Shown: positions 1 through 7,273 of the stretch, one piece after another
Position numbering within the stretch: the stretch's first letter is position 1
Layout of the letters: each line of letters starts with the position of its first letter
Assembly (NCBI RefSeq): GCF_029051645.1
Contig: NZ_JAACFS010000001.1
Location: 744,001 to 808,000, forward strand
From: Bradyrhizobium sp. CSA112
GTDB taxonomy: Bacteria > Pseudomonadota > Alphaproteobacteria > Rhizobiales > Xanthobacteraceae
Reading direction: 5' to 3'
Length of the DNA stretch: 64,000 nt
Notes under the pieces: generated by a model
What the model was told of the DNA's origin: nothing
The model's database searches: none
The model's input: only the letters and a program-made list of their open reading frames with translations
Program-made: the position numbers and the translations under genes

Positions 1-78
1 GCCAAGCTCGCCGGCATCTTCAACATGGGCGGTGCGGCGGTGGCGAACTACGTCTCCGTGCTGGAACCTGCGAAGTAG
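1..78 (+). CDS. C-terminal end of a thiolase-superfamily protein (partial)
   Basis: The window opens inside a reading frame whose last 25 residues contain the stretch NMGGAAVANYVSVLE before a TAG stop. A glycine-rich N-x-GG-A-A segment followed by a short hydrophobic strand and LE is typical of the last strand of thiolase-fold enzymes (acetyl-CoA acetyltransferases and lipid-transfer-type thiolases). That fits the CoA-dependent catabolic genes that follow. The start and almost all of the protein lie outside the window, so the family call rests on this tail only. Confidence 0.5.
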   Translation, partial: AKLAGIFNMGGAAVANYVSVLEPAK

Positions 79-105
79 CCGCGAAACGTGCTATCGTAGC
101 TATTA

Positions 106-231
106 TAGGGTGGGCAAAGGCGCGCTAGCGCCGGTGCCCACCCCTGAGTGCCGCGCGATGAGACTGGTGGGCACGCGGAGCCTGTCATCGGACGCGCATT
201 TCGCGTGACCCGGTGGCTTTGCCCACCCTAC
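106..231. repeat. Palindromic intergenic repeat, family F copy 1
   Basis: An imperfect inverted repeat begins with agggtgggcaaaggcgc and ends with tttgcccaccctac, with internal gtgcccacc / ggtgggcac arms. A second copy of the same design lies at 32485-32580. It fills most of the gap between the thiolase fragment and the small protein at 252. Confidence 0.8.
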
Positions 232-251
232 AATTTTCCGGAGCCTGCATC

Positions 252-467
252 ATGGGTAACGAAAGTTCGCTGTCGCTGGCAGAGCTCAACAGCCGGATCA
301 GGATTCTGGAAGACAATATCCGGCAGTTGATCGAACAGGCTGCCGCCGCCTCCGGCGAACGGAACGAAGCGCGCATCGCTGACCGCCTTAGCCAGCAGAA
401 TGAAGAGCTGGAACGCCTGACCCGGGAGCGCGACGCGAGATCCCAGAACGAGCCGCCGAAGAAATAG
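252..467 (+). CDS. Small coiled-coil hypothetical protein, SlyX-like
   Basis: This encodes 71 residues with no signal peptide or membrane segment. The composition is rich in E, R, Q and A with heptad-like spacing (LAELNSRIRILEDNIRQLIEQ, then LSQQNEELERLTRERD), so most of the protein should form a coiled coil, with a charged Pro/Lys-rich tail. The length and layout recall SlyX-type proteins, but the match is too weak for a name. The ATG at 252 is preferred because upstream in-frame codons lie inside the family F repeat. It stands alone, between repeats F1 and C1. Confidence 0.55.
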   Translation: MGNESSLSLAELNSRIRILEDNIRQLIEQAAAASGERNEARIADRLSQQNEELERLTRERDARSQNEPPKK

Positions 468-487
468 CCGCCACAGGCATCGACCAT

Positions 488-603
488 CGTCGTCCCTGCG
501 AACGCAGGGCCCATAACCACAGGCATTAATTGTCTTGGTAGGTGACTCATCGCTCAACGGAAGGGCCGCGGCGTATGGGTCCCTTGCGTTCGCAGGGACG
601 ACA
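488..603. repeat. Palindromic intergenic repeat, family C copy 1
   Basis: A long inverted repeat: the left arm carries cgtcgtccctgcgaacgcag and the right arm gggtcccttgcgttcgcagg followed by gacgac, with a spacer containing ccataaccacaggc. A second copy is at 23083-23206. It occupies most of the 240-base gap upstream of the CoA-transferase gene, so any promoter for that gene must lie within or after it. Confidence 0.8.
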
Positions 604-709
604 TCGGTTGTTGGTCTCCAGCGCATACGTCCATACGTCCGGCGCGCTTGATCTTCCTAACCCGCTGCCGTTACTTGGCCGGAACGACAATCCGGGAGCG
701 AATTGAGCC

Positions 710-1912
710 ATGGGACCATTGGAGGGCATCAAGGTCATCGACATGACGACCGTGCTGATGGGGCCCTATGCCACCCAGATGCTCGGCGATTACGGCGCTG
801 ACGTCATCAAGGTGGAATCGCTCGATGGCGACGTGACGCGACAAATCGGGCCGACCCGCCATCCCGGCATGGGACCGGTATTCCTCAACACCAACCGCAG
901 CAAGCGCTCGATTTGTCTCGATTTGAAGAAGCCCGCCGGGCGGAATGCCGTGTTGCGGCTGATCGGATCCGCCGACGTGCTGGTCTACAACGTGCGCCCG
1001 CAGGCGATGGCACGGCTGAATCTCGGCTACGACGTGGTGTCGAAAATCAACCCGCGGCTGATCTATGCCGGCGTGTTCGGCTTCGGCCAGGACGGGCCCT
1101 ATGCGGCAAAGCCTGCTTACGACGATCTGATCCAGGGCGCGACGGCACTGCCGGCGCTGATGGCGCAGACCGCCGATGGCGTGCCGCGCTATGTGCCGAA
1201 TGCGCTGGTCGACCGTATCGTCGGACTGACGGCGGTGGGCGCGATCTGCGCCAGCCTCGTCGATCGCAACCGTACTGGACGCGGCCAGCGCGTCGATATC
1301 CCGATGTTCGAAACCATGGCTGGGTTTGTGATGGGCGATCACATGGGCGGTCTCACCTATGAGCCGCCGCTCGACAAGGGCGGCTACGCCCGGCATCTGT
1401 CGCCGGATCGGCGCCCCTACAGGACCTCCGACGGCTACATCTGCGTGATCGTCTACAACGACAAGCAGTGGCAGAATTTCTTCGATGCAACGGGGCGAGA
1501 CGATCTCCGCGTCCATCCGAAATTTTCAACCTTCGCCGGCCGCGCCGCCAACATCGACACGGTCTATGCCGAACTGGCGCGCATTCTTGAGACCAAAACA
1601 ACGGCCGAATGGAGCGACATCCTGGAGAAGGCCGATGTGCCTGTTATGCCGATGCACGACCTCGAAAGCCTGCTCGGGGATCCCCACATCGTAGCGACCG
1701 ATTTCTTCCCGGTCGTCGATCATCCGACCGAGGGCCGCATCCGCAACATGAAGCCATCGGCGCGATTTTCGGAAACGCCGGTTGAAACGAAGCGGCTGGC
1801 CCCGCGCCTGAGCGAGCACGGCGCGGAAATCCTCCAGGAAGCCGGTTTTTCATCGGATGAGATCGCAGCGCTGGTGCGCGATGGCGTCACCAAGGCCGCG
1901 TTTAACACGTAA
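710..1912 (+). CDS. Family III CoA-transferase (CaiB/BaiF type)
   Basis: A 400-residue cytoplasmic enzyme that moves CoA between acyl groups. The start has the family's opening GPLEGIKVIDMTTVLMGPYA, followed by LGDYGADVIKVE and the NRSKRSICLDLK segment. Asp168 in NALVDRIVGLTA sits where family III enzymes carry the aspartate that forms the acyl-anhydride intermediate. Full length matches the family. The acyl-CoA dehydrogenase gene starts 11 bases after the stop, so the two are surely co-transcribed. The substrate cannot be read from sequence; the neighbours suggest activation of an organic acid before oxidation. Confidence 0.9.
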   Translation: MGPLEGIKVIDMTTVLMGPYATQMLGDYGADVIKVESLDGDVTRQIGPTRHPGMGPVFLNTNRSKRSICLDLKKPAGRNAVLRLIGSADVLVYNVRPQAMARLNLGYDVVSKINPRLIYAGVFGFGQDGPYAAKPAYDDLIQGATALPALMAQTADGVPRYVPNALVDRIVGLTAVGAICASLVDRNRTGRGQRVDIPMFETMAGFVMGDHMGGLTYEPPLDKGGYARHLSPDRRPYRTSDGYICVIVYNDKQWQNFFDATGRDDLRVHPKFSTFAGRAANIDTVYAELARILETKTTAEWSDILEKADVPVMPMHDLESLLGDPHIVATDFFPVVDHPTEGRIRNMKPSARFSETPVETKRLAPRLSEHGAEILQEAGFSSDEIAALVRDGVTKAAFNT

Positions 1913-1923
1913 GGATGGGATAG

Positions 1924-3090
1924 ATGGATTTTGCGCTGTCAGCCAACCAGGAATCGATCCGCGACGCGGTCGGCAAAATCTGCTCGCGCTTCGACGATGC
2001 CTATTGGCTGAAGAAGGACAAGGAAGGCGGCTACCCCGCCGACTTCCACCGCGCGCTGGCGGATGCCGGTTGGCTCGGCATCTGCATCCCCGAGGAATAT
2101 GGCGGGTCGGGGCTAGGCATCACCGACGCCGCGATCATGATGCGGACGATTGCGGAATCGGGCGCCGGCATGTCCGGCGCATCCGCCGTGCATATGAACG
2201 TGTTCGGGCTCAATCCCGTCGTCGTGTTCGGCACCAGGGAGCAATGCACGCGCATGCTGCCGCCGATCATTGACGGTCGCGACAAGTCATGTTTCGCGGT
2301 GACCGAACCCAATACCGGGCTGAACACGACGCAACTGAAAACCCGCGCGGTGCGCAAGGGCGACAAATATGTCGTCAATGGCCAAAAGGTCTGGATTTCC
2401 ACCGCCCAGGTCGCCAACAAGATTCTGCTGCTGGCACGCACCACGCCGCTCGAGGAAGTGAAGAATCCGACCCACGGGCTCAGCCTGTTCTACACGGATT
2501 TCGACAAGCAGCGTGTCACCGTGCACGAGATCGAAAAGATGGGCCGCAAGCCTGTCGATTCCAACGAATTGTTCTTCGAGAATTTCGAGATCCCGGTCGA
2601 GGATCGCTTGGGCGAAGAAGGCCGCGGCTTCGAATATATCCTGCACGGCATGAATCCCGAGCGCATCCTGATCGCGGCAGAAGCGGTGGGTCTCGGCCAG
2701 GTCGCGCTGTCGCGGGCTTCGGCCTACGCGAAGAACCGCATCGTGTTCAATCGTCCGATCGGCATGAACCAGGGCATCCAGCATCCGCTGGCGAAGAACT
2801 GGATGGAGCTGGAAGCGGCATGGCTGATGGTGCTCTCGGCCGGCTGGCAATACGACGAGGGCATGCAATGCGGGCCGGCCGCCAACGCCGCAAAATATCT
2901 CGCCGCCGAAGCCGGCTTCCACGCCTGCGAACAGGCAGTAATGACGCATGGCGGATTCGGATATGCCAAGGAGTATCACGTCGAGCGCTATTTGCGGGAA
3001 TCCCTGATCCCCCGCATCGCCCCGATCAGCCCGCAACTCATTCTCAGTTTTATTGCGGAGAAGGTACTGGGTCTGCCGAAGTCGTATTGA
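1924..3090 (+). CDS. Acyl-CoA dehydrogenase
   Basis: A 388-residue flavoenzyme expected to introduce the alpha-beta double bond into an acyl-CoA and pass electrons to ETF. Visible family features are GWLGICIPEEYGGSG near residue 50, the FAD/substrate loop CFAVTEPNTGLNTT, the VNGQKVWIS strand, and the C-terminal HGGFGYAKEYHVERYLRES. The usual catalytic EGT motif near the C-terminus is absent (RIAPISPQ instead). A glutamate in GMNPERILIAAEAVG lies where isovaleryl-CoA-type dehydrogenases carry their base. It is second in an operon with the CoA-transferase. Confidence 0.9.
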   Translation: MDFALSANQESIRDAVGKICSRFDDAYWLKKDKEGGYPADFHRALADAGWLGICIPEEYGGSGLGITDAAIMMRTIAESGAGMSGASAVHMNVFGLNPVVVFGTREQCTRMLPPIIDGRDKSCFAVTEPNTGLNTTQLKTRAVRKGDKYVVNGQKVWISTAQVANKILLLARTTPLEEVKNPTHGLSLFYTDFDKQRVTVHEIEKMGRKPVDSNELFFENFEIPVEDRLGEEGRGFEYILHGMNPERILIAAEAVGLGQVALSRASAYAKNRIVFNRPIGMNQGIQHPLAKNWMELEAAWLMVLSAGWQYDEGMQCGPAANAAKYLAAEAGFHACEQAVMTHGGFGYAKEYHVERYLRESLIPRIAPISPQLILSFIAEKVLGLPKSY

Positions 3091-3115
3091 GGATGAGAAA
3101 TCGGCCTCTCCACAA

Positions 3116-3218
3116 CGTCATTCCGGGGCGGCGCGAAGCGACGAACTATGGTGCGCAATTGCGCACCGGAGAATCTCGAGATTCCGGGTTCGCGTCTTCG
3201 ACGCGCCCCGGAATGACG
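3116..3218. repeat. Palindromic repeat, family A copy 1 (full module)
   Basis: Outer arms cgtcattccggggcg / cgccccggaatgacg enclose two perfect palindromes: ggtgcgcaattgcgcacc at 3150-3167 and gaatctcgagattc at 3171-3184. It separates the acyl-CoA dehydrogenase from the thiolase-like gene and ends 20 bases before that gene's ATG. Confidence 0.9.
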
Positions 3219-3238
3219 GCGAGGGAAACGGAACAACC

Positions 3239-4375
3239 ATGAGCTTCATCACCGGTGTCGGGCTGACGTCCTACGGCAAGCATGAAGGCTCGTCCTCGCT
3301 CGATCTCATGAGCAAGGCGGCTGAGCTCGCCATTGCCGATGCCGGCTTGAGGCGATCGGAGATCGACGGGATTCTCTGCGGCTATTCGACCGTCTCGCCG
3401 CACATCATGCTGGCAACCGTGTTCGCCGAGCATTTTGGCATTCAGCCATCCTACGCACACGCCGTGCAGGTCGGCGGCGCCACCGGACTCGCGATGACCA
3501 TGCTCGCGCATCATCTGGTCGACGCCGGCGTGGCAAAACATGTGCTGGTGGTCGGCGGCGAAAACCGTCTCACCGGGCAGAGCCGCGACGCCTCGATCCA
3601 GGCGCTGGCGCAGGTCGGCCATCCCGATTACGAGGTGACGTTGGGACCGACGATCCCCGCTTATTACGGTCTCGTCGCGTCGCGCTACATGCACGAGTAT
3701 GGCGTCACCCAGGAAGACCTCGCCGAATTCGCTGTGCTGATGCGCGCCCACGCCTCGACCCATCCGGGTGCTCAGTTCCACGAGCCGATCACGGTCGCCG
3801 ACGTGATGGCCTCAAAGCCGGTGGCGATGCCGCTCAAATTGCTGGACTGCTGCCCGGTGTCCGATGGTGGCGCGGCGTTCGTGGTCAGCCGCGAGCCGAC
3901 CAGTGCGATCCGTGTTCGCGTGCGTGGTTGTGCGCAGGCGCATACCCATCAGCACGTCACGGCCGCCCCGCGTTTAAGCGAACTCGGCGCCGAGATCGCG
4001 ATCGCCAAGGCAAAGGCAGCATCCGGCGTCGCGATATCGGATGTGCGTTACGCCGCTGTCTACGACAGTTTCACCATTACGCTCGCGATGCTGCTGGAAG
4101 ATCTCGGTCTTGCCGGGCGCGGCGAAGCGGCGGCCCGAGTGCGGGCAGGGCATTTTGGCCGCGACGGCGCCATGCCGCTCAATACCCATGGCGGGCTCTT
4201 GAGCTACGGCCATTGCGGCGTCGGCGGCGCGATGGCCCATCTGGTCGAGACGCATTTGCAGATGACGGAGCGTGCCGGCCCCCGGCAGGTCCGCGATGCC
4301 TCGATCGCGCTGTTGCACGGCGACGGCGGCGTGCTGTCGTCGCATGTCAGCATGTTCCTGGAGCGGGTGCGATGA
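3239..4375 (+). CDS. Thiolase-fold protein lacking the nucleophilic Cys (SCP2/Ltp2-like)
   Basis: This encodes 378 residues of the thiolase superfamily, closest in layout to the lipid-transfer/SCP-2 branch. It starts MSFITGVGLTSYGKHEG; the ATG at 3239 is chosen because the earlier frame would read through repeat A1. Where true thiolases carry the acyl-accepting Cys (the C in a CATG-like motif) this protein has Gly80 in VGGATGLAM. The later GGLLSYGH segment keeps the active-site histidine. Loss of the Cys together with an adjacent DUF35 gene is the pattern of Ltp2-type retro-aldolases that cleave side chains from beta-hydroxyacyl-CoAs. That role is an inference. Its TGA overlaps the next ATG. 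Confidence 0.8.
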   Translation: MSFITGVGLTSYGKHEGSSSLDLMSKAAELAIADAGLRRSEIDGILCGYSTVSPHIMLATVFAEHFGIQPSYAHAVQVGGATGLAMTMLAHHLVDAGVAKHVLVVGGENRLTGQSRDASIQALAQVGHPDYEVTLGPTIPAYYGLVASRYMHEYGVTQEDLAEFAVLMRAHASTHPGAQFHEPITVADVMASKPVAMPLKLLDCCPVSDGGAAFVVSREPTSAIRVRVRGCAQAHTHQHVTAAPRLSELGAEIAIAKAKAASGVAISDVRYAAVYDSFTITLAMLLEDLGLAGRGEAAARVRAGHFGRDGAMPLNTHGGLLSYGHCGVGGAMAHLVETHLQMTERAGPRQVRDASIALLHGDGGVLSSHVSMFLERVR

Positions 4376-4731
4376 CCGACAAGATCACCGACTGGACCAA
4401 GGGCGCCGAGGCCATCGTCTATCAAAGCTGCGGTCATTGCGAGAACGTGCAGTATTTCCACCGCAGCTTCTGCGCTGCCTGTGGTGCGCCGGATCCGGTC
4501 GAGAAGCGTGCCAGCGGAGCAGCGACGGTCTACGCGACCTCGCTGGTGTGCCGCGCCGCGACGCCGGAAACCCGCACGCACGTTCCCTACAACATTGTGC
4601 TGGTCGATGCGGCCGAGGGCTTTCGCATGATGGCTCATGGTACTGACGATCTCGCCATTGGCGATAAGGTCACCGCGAGCTATCGGCCGTTTGCGGGAAG
4701 GTTGGTGCCGTATTTCGAGAAAACGAAGTGA
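4372..4731 (+). CDS. DUF35 zinc-ribbon/OB-fold partner of the thiolase-like protein
   Basis: A 119-residue protein that starts inside the stop codon of the preceding gene (ATGA), so translation is coupled. The N-terminal half has a rubredoxin-like zinc ribbon with two Cys pairs, CGHC and CAAC, about ten residues apart. The second half is a predicted small OB fold (AATVYATSLV through IGDKVTASYRPF). DUF35 proteins form complexes with thiolase-superfamily enzymes and help bind the CoA substrate. The overlap strongly implies it is the dedicated partner of the 3239 gene product. Confidence 0.88.
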   Translation: MTDKITDWTKGAEAIVYQSCGHCENVQYFHRSFCAACGAPDPVEKRASGAATVYATSLVCRAATPETRTHVPYNIVLVDAAEGFRMMAHGTDDLAIGDKVTASYRPFAGRLVPYFEKTK

Positions 4732-4816
4732 GCTTCAGGCACAATGCTCACGCAGCGAAGCAACCCAGAATTACGCGGAACAGGTGAAATATCTGAGTGC
4801 TTCGACGCGTCAACAT

Positions 4817-4918
4817 TCAGTGCCAGTAGAACACAACGCTGGCGATGACGAGCATCGCTGTTACCGCCAGCATCTGCGCAAGCGCTTCCGAGGCCGCCTT
4901 CCTGGTGGCTTCCTTCAT
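4817..4918 (-). CDS. Candidate 33-residue single-pass membrane microprotein
   Basis: A minus-strand frame of 33 codons starts with ATG at 4918 and follows a GGGAG ribosome-binding site about eight bases upstream. The product begins with a charged amphipathic MKEATRKAASEALAQ and continues with the hydrophobic segment MLAVTAMLVIASVVFYW, ending in His. A clean Shine-Dalgarno sequence, a positive N-terminus and one well-formed transmembrane helix make it credible despite its size. No neighbour gives a functional clue. It could be a chance frame. Confidence 0.45.
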   Translation of the reverse strand: MKEATRKAASEALAQMLAVTAMLVIASVVFYWH

Positions 4919-5248
4919 GCCTAACTCCCTAGACTTGGGCATGAGTCATCCTTGCCCGTGAAGGCCTGATGAGCTCAGTTTGGTTTTACTCGGAACACCC
5001 CGCGACGAGTATTCGCTCTTTTGAGTCCCCACTCAGCGAATATCGACAGTCCTGAGAATCGACCAGCATTGAGGCGGCAATTTGGCTCGCTCGCAGCCGG
5101 TTTGTGCACGAGAGAGGGAGTTTTTTGGAGCGGGTCGAACGGCCTGGGCGCAGGCTTGAGCCTCGTTTCGGCGGTTGATCGGCTCCCTGCTGCAGTGCAT
5201 GATCTCTCTGTCAACAAATCAGAAAATCCCAAACCCCCAGGGTGATGA
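4919..5248. other. Intergenic region with an inverted repeat
   Basis: No convincing gene was seen in these 330 bases. An inverted repeat with arms tattcgct (5010-5017) and agcgaata (5035-5042) could be a transcript hairpin or a protein-binding site. The stretch should hold promoters for the small minus-strand ORF and for the gene at 5249. Confidence 0.4.
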
Positions 5249-5776
5249 ATGGCCCGCGTCGACTATAGCGATCCCGCCAAGCACAATGAGCGCACCCGCG
5301 AATTGCTGGGCAAAAACCGCAATGCGAACATCTTCCGCATGATGGCGCATTCGCCGAGCTATCTCGAACAATACTGCCGGCTCGGCGGGGCCATCAGGCA
5401 CAAGGGCGAGCTGGACCCGATCGTGCGGGAGCTCGCCATCACCCGCACCGGCATCCTGTGCGAGGCGCCCTACGAAATCATCGCCCACAAGCGGATCGGC
5501 AAGAACGTCGGCGTCACCGACGAGCAGAACGAGGCGCTGGAGAATTGGGAATCTGCGACATGCTTTGACGAAGTGCAGCGCGCCGCGCTCGCCTTCACCG
5601 ATGAAATCGTCAAGCGTCACAAACCAACGGACGCGACCTTCAACGCCATTGCCGCCAAACTGACTCCGGCCGCGCTCGTCGAGCTGCAGCTCTCGGTCGG
5701 ATTCTACATCATGACGTCGAAGTTTCTGGAAACCTTTGCCATCGACTTGCAGCCGGTGACGGAAGTGGTCGGCTGA
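5249..5776 (+). CDS. Carboxymuconolactone decarboxylase family protein (AhpD-like)
   Basis: 175 residues, all-helical, with the CMD core around ELDPIVRELAITRTGILCEAPYEIIAHKRIGKNVGVTDEQ. This matches the E-(x)n-YE-x-x-H arrangement of CMD/AhpD-like proteins. Only one cysteine (GILCEAPYE) lies in the core, so the redox CxxC of true AhpD is missing and a peroxidase role is unlikely. Related single-gene proteins are often of unknown function or gamma-carboxymuconolactone decarboxylase-like. The gene converges with the Hsp70-like gene, with 12 bases between the stops. Confidence 0.85.
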   Translation: MARVDYSDPAKHNERTRELLGKNRNANIFRMMAHSPSYLEQYCRLGGAIRHKGELDPIVRELAITRTGILCEAPYEIIAHKRIGKNVGVTDEQNEALENWESATCFDEVQRAALAFTDEIVKRHKPTDATFNAIAAKLTPAALVELQLSVGFYIMTSKFLETFAIDLQPVTEVVG

Positions 5777-5788
5777 CCGTGTTCGTTC

Positions 5789-7045
5789 TCAGCTCGAAGG
5801 CCCGTACCGTCGCAGCGCCTCCAGCGTCAATCCTTTGCCGACGGCGCCGAAGATGTCACCTTCGACGATGCGGGCCGACGGCACGGCTTTGGTGATCGCC
5901 GTGTGCACGTGCGCGAGTTTCACCGAGCCGCCGGTCAGGAAGACCGAGTCGATATCGTCAGCAGTTAATCCCGCCTGAACGAGACAGTTCTTGATGCGCG
6001 CCGATATGCGATCCGCCAACTGCTTTGTGTGACTGACGAGATCGGGCCGGCCGATGGCCGCGCTGAGTCCCGGGGCAACCCATTCCAGCGGGATTTCCGA
6101 CCGGCGCTGCTCGGACAACGCGATCTTGGCATCTTCGACTTCCATGGCCAGCGTGTGGCCGCGCTGTTCGTGAACCACGCGCATCAGCCGGTCGAGAAGT
6201 TCCGGCTCGGCAGCCTCCTGCCGCACCTGGCGGATATCGGCAAGCACCCGCGGTTCATACATGCGGTTGATGTTGGACCAGGTCGCGAGGTCGTGGAAGT
6301 AGCTCGACGGCACGTCAAGCCCCGGCCGCTTCATGGCGCTGCCGAAGCCGAACAGCGGCATGACCACGCCGAGGCTGAGCTGACGGTCGAAATCGGTGCC
6401 GCCGACGCGCACGCCGTCATTGGCAAGAATATCCGCTGCGCGATCGGGCTTGCCGTGGCGCTGGGGCCCCAGACGCACGATCGAAAAGTCGGACGTGCCG
6501 CCGCCGATATCGGCGATTAGTGCTACTTCCTCGGATGCGATCTGTCGCTCATAGTCGAGCGCCGCCGCGATCGGCTCGAACTGGAACGTAACGTCCTCGA
6601 ATCCGATGCCTTGTGCAATCGTTCGCAGGGTCTCTTCCGCCTTGCGGTCGGCGTCCGGTGCGTTGTCGACGAAGTGTACGGGACGGCCATGGACGACGTT
6701 GCGCAGTTGGCGGCCGGTTGCCTGTTCTGCGCGGCGTTTGACCGCGCCGAGGTAATAGGCGATCACATCGCGAAAGCTGACCCGCGCGCGTCCGAGCCGC
6801 GTGGTTTCGTCGATCAGGGAGGTTCCGAGCACCGATTTGAGGCTGCGCAGCAGGCGGCCCGGAACGCCCTCGACATAGGCTTCCACGGCCCTGCGGCCGA
6901 TCCGGACGCCGCTATCCGCCTCATAGAAGATTGCGCTCGGAATCGCGGTCTGCGCCGCCTCCAGCGTCGCCAGAACGGGCGCTGCACGCTCGATGGTGCC
7001 GAGCGTCGTGTTCGACGTTCCAAAATCAAGGCCGCAGATCGACAT
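5789..7045 (-). CDS. Stand-alone Hsp70-like ATPase (YegD type)
   Basis: A 418-residue protein made of an actin-like ATPase domain only. It has phosphate loop 1 GLDFGTSNTTLG at the N-terminus, phosphate loop 2 ADIGGGTSDFSIV mid-protein, and the adenosine motif FLTGGSVKLAHV near the end. The DnaK substrate-binding and lid domains are absent, as in YegD-type proteins, and no DnaJ or GrpE gene is nearby. It is transcribed divergently from tex, with about 230 bases between the start codons. The client or partner is unknown. Confidence 0.88.
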   Translation of the reverse strand: MSICGLDFGTSNTTLGTIERAAPVLATLEAAQTAIPSAIFYEADSGVRIGRRAVEAYVEGVPGRLLRSLKSVLGTSLIDETTRLGRARVSFRDVIAYYLGAVKRRAEQATGRQLRNVVHGRPVHFVDNAPDADRKAEETLRTIAQGIGFEDVTFQFEPIAAALDYERQIASEEVALIADIGGGTSDFSIVRLGPQRHGKPDRAADILANDGVRVGGTDFDRQLSLGVVMPLFGFGSAMKRPGLDVPSSYFHDLATWSNINRMYEPRVLADIRQVRQEAAEPELLDRLMRVVHEQRGHTLAMEVEDAKIALSEQRRSEIPLEWVAPGLSAAIGRPDLVSHTKQLADRISARIKNCLVQAGLTADDIDSVFLTGGSVKLAHVHTAITKAVPSARIVEGDIFGAVGKGLTLEALRRYGPSS

Positions 7046-7273
7046 GGCTGCTCCGGGGGAAGGAGCGTCCGTTTACACACTGCAACGCCATCGATCCACC
7101 CTTATCTCGACGTCTGATCCGGCCGGTCTTTGGTCCGAATTAAGTTGCCGGGTGGGGCCATCCACAGATCAATTTGTTTCGTATGGCGGGTTGGCAAATC
7201 AATCCGAGATGGTCCATAAGCTGCGTCCCCGCGGTGGATCCGCCCGCCGCAAACGGCTTTGGAAAGAGGTCGC

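Noticed and set aside
3053..3238. N-terminal extension of the thiolase-like protein
   Set aside because: It would translate the end of the dehydrogenase gene out of frame and the whole of repeat A1; the family start is at 3239.
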